Source of the DNA: a virus
Length of the DNA stretch: 20,653 bases
IMG/VR virus record: IMGVR_UViG_3300007540_000159
Span: 1 to 20,653 of that record
Direction: 5' to 3' (one strand)
In this document: piece after piece, positions 6,525-11,841 of the stretch
Numbering within the stretch: position 1 is the stretch's first letter
How the letters are laid out: every line of letters begins with the position of its first letter
Notes under the pieces: model-generated
Databases searched by the model: none
The model's input: the letters and a program-made list of their open reading frames with translations, nothing else
Told to the model about the DNA's origin: nothing
Made by a program: the position numbers and the translations under genes

Positions 6525-7463
6525 TCATGAATTTTGCTTGTCATACGCAGCATATCTTTTAACGTACCGCATACGTAAAACAGGGTCGTCCCATACACCA
6601 GCTTCTATTAACGCAGACTTTCTTTCTGGGCTAATATACACCTCTTTACGAGTAGAAGTAGGTGCGTGTTCCTTACCAGAACCTACTTTAGGACCTCCTC
6701 TAGGTTTTCTTGTAGATGATTTTGCAGGTTCATAGTCATCTTCATCAAACCTTTCGGGTATACGCCTCGCTGCCCTATGTCTCAATTCATCCCAATATTC
6801 TTCGGTTTGCGGATTATATCCATCCTTAGAAAGAGCTTGGTCAATCGCCATTACAATCGCAGAATCTTCATCCCTGCCTTGTGCATCATACCAAGGATTT
6901 TCTTTCATAAACTCTTGAGCATAGTGCATAGTCCTTTCATCTACAGCTGGCGGTGGGGTAGGTTGAGACGCGTGCTGTCTAGCTTGCGCTAATTGATTAA
7001 CTTTAGCCATCGCCTGATCGCGATATTTCATGGCTTTAGCTACATCTTCACCATTATTATTTTCTACAGCCTTGGCAATAACTCGGTCAGCCATTTGAGC
7101 TTCTTTATTAGCCTGAGCTATTTGCTGTTCAATACTGACAACTTCAGATTGCTGTGCTCTTTTTTCTTGAACAGTCAATCGCCTTTCTAAGTCATCATTC
7201 CTTGAACGTAGAAAATCAAGTTCAGTTTTGTCTCTTTTAATAGCAGTTTCGCGCCTTTCTTTGCGCTCCTGTTTTTCCTTACGCCGACGTTCCCTTATGG
7301 CTTCTCTTTCATCGTCTACTTGATCCGATTCTGCAGTAGCTTCAGGTTTGTCATCTTCCTTTTCAGGTTCTTCAGGTGGCTCTTCAACCACCACAATTTC
7401 TTCTTCAGAAGTTACTTTCTCTTCTTCTTCGTCAACTTCAATCATTACATTTTCTTCAGCCAT
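6525..7463 (-). CDS. Scaffolding-like capsid assembly protein
   Basis: The 312-residue protein has an extremely acidic N-terminus (about 1-60, runs of Glu), then an Arg/Lys/Glu-rich helix and a long coiled coil (about 70-165, with LDFLRSRNDDLERRL and EQQIAQANKEAQMADRVI). A folded segment follows at about 175-235 (HYAQEFMKENPWY, EEYWDELRHRAARRIPERF), then a basic linker and a C-terminal VLRMRYVKRYAAYDKQN. Acidic, coiled-coil-rich proteins coded just upstream of the capsid gene are typically scaffolds that fill the prohead. The basic C-terminal tail could contact the coat, as scaffolds of P22 type do. AAAGGAG precedes the ATG. No protease signature is seen in it or beside it. Confidence 0.72.
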   Translation of the reverse strand: MAEENVMIEVDEEEEKVTSEEEIVVVEEPPEEPEKEDDKPEATAESDQVDDEREAIRERRRKEKQERKERRETAIKRDKTELDFLRSRNDDLERRLTVQEKRAQQSEVVSIEQQIAQANKEAQMADRVIAKAVENNNGEDVAKAMKYRDQAMAKVNQLAQARQHASQPTPPPAVDERTMHYAQEFMKENPWYDAQGRDEDSAIVMAIDQALSKDGYNPQTEEYWDELRHRAARRIPERFDEDDYEPAKSSTRKPRGGPKVGSGKEHAPTSTRKEVYISPERKSALIEAGVWDDPVLRMRYVKRYAAYDKQNS

Positions 7464-7478
7464 TACTCATCTCCTTTA

Positions 7479-7886
7479 TCAGATAAATGCTTTTATTTTT
7501 AACGGATCTCCTGTGACTCTTCCAATTATATCTAAATCATTGAATATCACAAACATTGCTGGGTCTTTACCTTCTACTGGAACTTCCCAACGATCACCGC
7601 CATATTTGGCTACACGAACGAATTCTCCTTCGTTACACCAATCTCCTTCTGGCCAGCTGTCCATCGTATTACGATTCTTAAAAGCCAGAGGACCTTTACA
7701 TATAACCTTGGCCACTTGAGTATTCCATTTTTCAGTATCAGTGGTGTCAGTAGTTAAGATTATACCGCCTGCTGTTTTACTTTTAGCAGTTCTAATTTGA
7801 ACCAGGACACGGCTACCAAAAGGCTGTATTCCAGGATCTACTTCCGGAAATGCCTCTTTTATCGCTTCCTCAGATGTCGTTGTCAC
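7479..7886 (-). CDS. GroES-like co-chaperonin
   Basis: The start is placed at the GTG at 7886 (135 residues), because AGGAG lies seven bases before it, whereas the in-frame ATG at 7901 has no ribosome site and would place AGGAG inside the gene. The protein carries the co-chaperonin layout: QPFGSRVLVQIRTAKSKTAGG, a mobile-loop-like GGIILTTDTTDTEKWN segment (the host GroES loop has GGIVL), QVAKVICKGPLAF, VRVAKYGGDRWEV and VIFNDLDIIGRV. Like T4 gp31 it would cap the host GroEL to fold the capsid protein, and it sits upstream of the scaffold and capsid genes. It lacks an obvious roof hairpin, and the insertion around residues 70-85 is longer than in bacterial GroES. It overlaps the upstream gene by 17 bases. 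Confidence 0.78.
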   Translation of the reverse strand: MTTTSEEAIKEAFPEVDPGIQPFGSRVLVQIRTAKSKTAGGIILTTDTTDTEKWNTQVAKVICKGPLAFKNRNTMDSWPEGDWCNEGEFVRVAKYGGDRWEVPVEGKDPAMFVIFNDLDIIGRVTGDPLKIKAFI

Positions 7887-8067
7887 TATGTTTCTCCTCA
7901 TCTATTAAGTTTAAAAGTACATTGATAGCTTCTTCTAACCCTGCTACCGTTCCCACGAGATACCCGTACTCAAAAATATCACGAGTTTGTGGCTTTTTTA
8001 AAGCCTCAACTGAAAATTCAGTCTGCCGATCTTTCAGCTGACTCAATAACTTATTATTTAATTGCAT
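7870..8067 (-). CDS. Small hypothetical protein, helical
   Basis: A 65-residue protein (MQLNNKLLSQLKDRQTEFS, then YGYLVGTVAGLEEAINVLLNLIDEE) predicted to be two amphipathic helices. Short proteins with DYGRLVG...GL..A...L are frequent in marine phages beside head genes (from memory), with no known function. Its ATG follows the previous stop codon directly (TAAATG), with GGGGGAG about 12 bases earlier, and its 3' end contains the ribosome site and start codon of the co-chaperonin gene, so translation of the two is likely coupled. It might be a chaperone partner or a capsid-assembly accessory, but nothing in the sequence shows this. Confidence 0.6.
   Translation of the reverse strand: MQLNNKLLSQLKDRQTEFSVEALKKPQTRDIFEYGYLVGTVAGLEEAINVLLNLIDEEKHSDNDI
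7894..7898 (-). promoter_or_regulatory. Ribosome binding site that sets a GTG start
   Basis: AGGAG lies seven bases upstream of the GTG at 7886 and inside the upstream gene. It is downstream of the in-frame ATG at 7901, so it argues for initiation at GTG for the co-chaperonin. Confidence 0.6.
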
Positions 8068-8292
8068 TTAGAGTATAGTCTCCCCCATAGCCATGCGTTT
8101 ATGTTGGTTTATGTGCCCACCTTCAGCTTTCTTAGCTGTTTTAGCTGCATCTTTAAAATCACCAGCTGACGGAGCACCTTTTGCACCTTTTTTACGCATT
8201 TTTTCCTTTTTACCAGTGTCTGGGTCAATCGTCCCAGCTGCTACACGAGCCTGTTTGTCGTGAATATTCGCATAAAGACCTTGTTTAGCCAT
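8068..8292 (-). CDS. Small basic protein (GLYANIH family)
   Basis: This 74-residue protein begins MAKQGLYANIHDKQARVAAG, continues KKEKMRKKGAKGAPSAGDFKDAAKTAKK and ends AEGGHINQHKRMAMGETIL. The GLYANIH..K..R...G...KMRK.G.KGAP....F..AAKTA pattern is, from memory, one of the most widespread small-protein families of marine phages, with no known function. It is basic and probably partly disordered. The C-terminal KRMAMG is shared with the neighbouring 69-residue protein. An AAAGGAGG site overlapping the preceding stop codon precedes the ATG. A DNA-binding or head-interior role would fit the charge, but this is inference. Confidence 0.7.
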   Translation of the reverse strand: MAKQGLYANIHDKQARVAAGTIDPDTGKKEKMRKKGAKGAPSAGDFKDAAKTAKKAEGGHINQHKRMAMGETIL

Positions 8293-8295
8293 GAT

Positions 8296-8505
8296 TTAGC
8301 CTCCTTTCGGCATTTTATTAGTTGGCAAGGACATACCATTAACACTGGCACCCATAGCCATCCGTTTGCGTTGAGGAATATCAGCAGAATTCATATTTAT
8401 ACTTCCACCTTCCTTAAAACCTTCAACATTTCTTCCTTTCAGTATATCTTTCTTAGTAACTTTACCGTCTCCGGTTAAATCAGGAAAAGAACTTTTACTC
8501 TTCAT
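8296..8505 (-). CDS. Small protein with one dockerin-like calcium loop
   Basis: The start is placed at the ATG at 8505 (69 residues, MKSKSSFPDLTGDGKVTKKD...), since GGAG lies seven bases before it. An upstream in-frame ATG at 8520 has no ribosome site. Residues 9-20 (DLTGDGKVTKKD) have Asp, Thr, Asp, Lys/Gly, Thr and Asp at loop positions 1, 3, 5, 6-7, 9 and 12, as in EF-hand/dockerin calcium loops. Only one loop is present, so a folded dockerin pair would require dimerisation. The rest includes GFKEGGS and a C-terminal PQRKRMAMG shared with the next gene. The family is familiar from marine phages but has no known role. It overlaps the upstream gene by 11 bases. Confidence 0.65.
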   Translation of the reverse strand: MKSKSSFPDLTGDGKVTKKDILKGRNVEGFKEGGSINMNSADIPQRKRMAMGASVNGMSLPTNKMPKGG

Positions 8506-9181
8506 TTTCATTCTCCGCATATAAATTATTGAAAACTTGATTCACATCAAGAACGTAGTCTAAATCCGTCTTACTGTGGTGTGCCCACTGAGAAGGACGA
8601 AAGTCTGGTGCTCCTTCACCTGCTTCAAACCAAGCTGGGGAGGTGACCCTGACTCTATTGTTAGGTAGAGCCACTATATTACCTGTCCAATTACCAGCGT
8701 CTAGTAATTCCAAAACATGAGACTGTTTGTGTTGGGCAGGATCGTCTGCTATTTCGCTGTCTGTGTAATCAACAGTGAACATATATTTAGCGGGATAAAA
8801 CTCACCTTCAATTTTAGCCAACCAAGGTGATGGCGAGCATCTGTCAAGTTTATACACACTATGAGTTCTAGATGCGCAATCCCAAGGCTGAGCATTATGC
8901 ACACTCATCGGGTCTGCCCATTCTTCAACTGCCGTATCTGCCACAAGAGCTGTTATAGGCATTCTAGCCCACATAGCTCCCCCATGTACATTAGGTTCAT
9001 CATTGTCATAAGTTTCAGCTCCCGTAAAAATTACTTGGAAGCTCAAACATCTCTCAGGCATGGTGGTGACAGCAACTGCCATCGCGTGTAAAAACTCACC
9101 ATGATACTTCTCATGATTATGTGTGTACTCGCGCCTAACCCAACATTTGAAGTAAGGTATGTTGCTCTGTAAAAATGCCAT
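8495..9181 (-). CDS. Conserved phage protein of unknown function (MAFLQSNIPYFKCW family)
   Basis: A 228-residue protein that I recall as strongly conserved across marine phages without an assigned function. Visible blocks are YFKCWVRREYTHNHEKYHGE, LSFQVIFTGAE, VHGGAMWARMPITALV, QPWDCASRTHSVY, CSPSPWLAKIEGEFYPAKYM and FTVDYTDSEIADDPAQHKQS. The last third has NNRVRVTSPAWFEAGEGAPDF. The many Trp, Cys, His and Asp residues in invariant-looking blocks resemble an enzyme or metal-binding fold rather than a simple structural protein. No known motif fits. It lies between the portal and the small head-region proteins, and its ribosome site (AAAGGAG) is 11 bases past a large hairpin element (9209-9248). 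Confidence 0.75.
   Translation of the reverse strand: MAFLQSNIPYFKCWVRREYTHNHEKYHGEFLHAMAVAVTTMPERCLSFQVIFTGAETYDNDEPNVHGGAMWARMPITALVADTAVEEWADPMSVHNAQPWDCASRTHSVYKLDRCSPSPWLAKIEGEFYPAKYMFTVDYTDSEIADDPAQHKQSHVLELLDAGNWTGNIVALPNNRVRVTSPAWFEAGEGAPDFRPSQWAHHSKTDLDYVLDVNQVFNNLYAENENEE
8513..8516 (-). promoter_or_regulatory. Ribosome binding site that sets the start of the 69-residue protein
   Basis: GGAG is seven bases upstream of the ATG at 8505 and lies within the end of the 228-residue gene. The other in-frame ATGs (8520 and 8511) have no suitable purine site. Confidence 0.5.
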
Positions 9182-9208
9182 ATAGTGATATTTCTCCTTT
9201 AAATTACC

Positions 9209-9248
9209 AATCGTTCGTTCGGTCTATTTCTTAATAGAACGAACGATT
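9209..9248. repeat. Palindromic element copy 1 (ATCGTTCGTTC, 16-base spacer)
   Basis: AATCGTTCGTTC (9209-9220) and GAACGAACGATT (9237-9248) form a perfect 12-base inverted repeat around 16 bases. If CTATT and AATAG also pair, the stem grows to 16 pairs with a four-base bulge and a TCTT loop. The right arm touches the portal stop codon; the left arm is 11 bases from the ribosome site of the next gene. No T-run follows, so it is not a typical terminator. A copy in opposite orientation lies at 16689-16730. Confidence 0.85.
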
Positions 9249-11841
9249 AGGGATTAGGGTTAATTCCACCACCACTGGTGAAGGAAGTTTTCTCATCGTT
9301 TTCCATTTCCATTTCAGCTAATTCCTTAGCTGTGCGATTGTCAGCATCGTTCATACGTTCGCGTGCCGCAAGATCTTCTGCTTTACGACGATCATCACCT
9401 TTCTCTCTAGTGAGCAGTCTATCAGTTTCTGACATCTCTCTGATATTAGTTCTTTCAGTTTCAGCCAACTGCTGTAGGTTCTCTTTTTCAACTTTCTCTC
9501 TAAGATCCCTTTCTTTTGCTCCCATTTTCATTTTCTCAATTTCAGCATCTTGAGCAAGTTTCTGCTGTTGTAGGCTCGACTGAGTTTCTAATTTCATATT
9601 ATCTAATTGAAGTTTGGCATTATCCATCTCTGATCTTTGGGCTAGCTCATTCTGTTTTATTTGAGCACTCATCTGAGCTATCTGCATAGTAGGATCTCTC
9701 TCAACAGGGTCTTTAGGCTTAAATTGTTGGGCAGCTTCATTTAACTGAGAAAGTTCTGTACCGAATCCCGCCAAGGTCTGCTCTATAAACTTCTGCACTC
9801 GTAAAATAACTTCCACTTGTTGAGGTGCGTCATCTTTGATAACACCTTTACTCTGAGCCTTATCAACTGCGTCATGTGCTTCTACTAAATAATAATTCAA
9901 TAGATGATCTTTTAAATGCATAGCCATGGGATATAACATGGTAGGAGTTATAGCTGGATTACTTCCAAATAAGGGAGATTTTAAGAACGGCATATGAACT
10001 TCTAAATGTGCTATGTGATCTTGTTGAGGTAAAACATATATGCCTTGTCCCATAGCTACTGCAACATTTTCACTTACCGGATCTCTGTCTTCTGTTCCAG
10101 GCAGTTGGTTCAATACCTCTGCTCCTGGAACTTTTAATGTCCTTAAGAACATTTCTTCCACAGCCCGTTGATCGTACATCTGAGGCATTTCTTTGGCTCT
10201 ATTCATTATAGCTTGAATCTGAGCAAATCTTTGAGCCTCACTGAATATTGCAGGATTGCTGATAGGAACTACGTCAGAAGGTCCTGCGAAATCTTCAGCT
10301 GCTATAGTTAAACCTGCATCAAGAGCATCGAGCTCTTCTTGAGTATAGTACATGCTATTGATGCGGTGGATAATATTAAAGCTCCTAGCCATCGCTGCAT
10401 GAAGTCTGGAATGTATAGAGCTAAACACTACCATTCCTTGTTCAATAATAGCCATGGTTGTTCCGACCGGAGCGTTAGGATTCTGATCAGCGAACTTTTC
10501 AAAAGAAGTCTGAACAACACCTTTACCAGCGTTTACTAAAAAGCCTAGTAATTGAAATAGAGTCTGGCTAGGTCCTGCAAACGGCAGAGGCATCGCTAAT
10601 TTACGTACGTCATCAATTAACGCTCCTCCTTCCATTTCCACAATCTCAGTCGGTTGCACATTTAAAGTCTGACCATTGGGTCCTCCTTTAAGCTTTAATA
10701 GAGTGGGTACGTTCTGTATATAGGCAGAGTCAAGTAATGCTCTCAAAGCACCTGTCGCTGCTCCGCTCAGTCCCCCGATCATATGAGTCAGTCCGATAGG
10801 GTAGGCTCCGCGCCAAGGTACAAAAGGAAACTCAACCATCCAGTGTAACTCGTTCATACGAGGGTCATCTTCTTCCCAGTTACGATATAATGATAAAGGT
10901 TTATCGGAAGACTTATCAACAGAAAGAATATATGGAGCGAGTCCAGTTTCATCTTCCATATCTAAATACGTGTAAATTTCATATACCGTTCTTAATCCGT
11001 CTTCATTATAAGAATTGTTTTCTTTACCTTCAATTTTCTCATTAGCTTTTTCAGCTTTACTAAACTCTGGGTCATTGGGGCTAGGTAAATCAACATCAGC
11101 ATACATACCTACTTCCACTCGACGCTCATATTCCATACCAGTAATATATTGAACATGAGTTTTACGCTCAGCTGTGTAAAAGTTAGTAGCTGAGAACGGT
11201 AAGTATACGTCATCAATCGGTACGAACTCAGAGGTCGGTCGATTATATTGAGCATTCCACATGTACTTCATATACTGCCCACCACCTAAAGGTAGTTGCG
11301 TACTGAGCTGTTCTAACTCTGAGCGGAATTCAATCATCTGCTCAGTTGTCTGCCAGTTCATAAACTCAGTCTTACGCGCAGCTTTTTCTACTTTAGCTTT
11401 ATCTTGCTCGCCTATCACTTTACTTTTGACAGGTCCTGTGGGAGGAAATATTTCTTTGATGAACCTCGCAGAAAAATCAACGCAAGCTTCCACTAACATA
11501 GGATGTACAACTTTATTAGCACCGCTAAACTGAGCACCTCCTGGAGCGTCATCACCTAATCCTGTACGACGCAACCCTTCTTCGTATTGCTTGTCTCTTT
11601 TTTGGCGAGCTTCTTTATCACGATTGATTTTAGTCAACAGGTCGTTTATAACTTTTTTAAGTTTACCTTGGTCAACATCTTCTACAATATTGGCGAAGTG
11701 CTCGTTACCTTCTTTTACGGTAATAGACTCCATTTTTATCATAGCTCCACCGTCTGCAGTATCTTCAACTTCAAGAGACTCCTCGGGTAGCTCAATCATA
11801 GTCATTTCTTCCTTGACTACTTCTATTTCTTCTTCAGCCAT
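9247..11841 (-). CDS. Portal protein (P22-like, marine phage type)
   Basis: This 864-residue protein is the size of large P22-like portals. The N-terminus (1-70) is acidic. The core starts with QYEEGLRRTGLGDDAPGGAQ, then VVHPMLVEACVDFSARFIKE, IFPPTGPVKSK, FMNWQTTEQM, LEQLSTQLPLGGGQYMKYMW, FVPIDDVYLPFSATNFYTA and later PVGTTMAIIEQGMVVFSSIH, blocks I know from portals of marine podovirus-like phages. The last about 150 residues (from about 715) form a long charged coiled coil that could be the internal barrel of the portal. It forms the dodecameric gate for DNA and docks the terminase. The gene overlaps the 784-residue gene by eight bases, with GGAGG six bases before the ATG. Confidence 0.87.
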   Translation of the reverse strand: MAEEEIEVVKEEMTMIELPEESLEVEDTADGGAMIKMESITVKEGNEHFANIVEDVDQGKLKKVINDLLTKINRDKEARQKRDKQYEEGLRRTGLGDDAPGGAQFSGANKVVHPMLVEACVDFSARFIKEIFPPTGPVKSKVIGEQDKAKVEKAARKTEFMNWQTTEQMIEFRSELEQLSTQLPLGGGQYMKYMWNAQYNRPTSEFVPIDDVYLPFSATNFYTAERKTHVQYITGMEYERRVEVGMYADVDLPSPNDPEFSKAEKANEKIEGKENNSYNEDGLRTVYEIYTYLDMEDETGLAPYILSVDKSSDKPLSLYRNWEEDDPRMNELHWMVEFPFVPWRGAYPIGLTHMIGGLSGAATGALRALLDSAYIQNVPTLLKLKGGPNGQTLNVQPTEIVEMEGGALIDDVRKLAMPLPFAGPSQTLFQLLGFLVNAGKGVVQTSFEKFADQNPNAPVGTTMAIIEQGMVVFSSIHSRLHAAMARSFNIIHRINSMYYTQEELDALDAGLTIAAEDFAGPSDVVPISNPAIFSEAQRFAQIQAIMNRAKEMPQMYDQRAVEEMFLRTLKVPGAEVLNQLPGTEDRDPVSENVAVAMGQGIYVLPQQDHIAHLEVHMPFLKSPLFGSNPAITPTMLYPMAMHLKDHLLNYYLVEAHDAVDKAQSKGVIKDDAPQQVEVILRVQKFIEQTLAGFGTELSQLNEAAQQFKPKDPVERDPTMQIAQMSAQIKQNELAQRSEMDNAKLQLDNMKLETQSSLQQQKLAQDAEIEKMKMGAKERDLREKVEKENLQQLAETERTNIREMSETDRLLTREKGDDRRKAEDLAARERMNDADNRTAKELAEMEMENDEKTSFTSGGGINPNP

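Noticed and set aside
7348-7719. A 123-residue plus-strand open frame rich in Ser.
   Set aside because: It is the mirror of the acidic Glu-rich start of the scaffold-like gene and the end of the co-chaperonin gene; Ser runs are the antisense of GAA/GAG-rich codons.
9246-9262. GATTAGGGATTAGGGTT looks like telomeric repeats.
   Set aside because: It is coding sequence for the NPNP end of the portal, only two units long, with no further copies.
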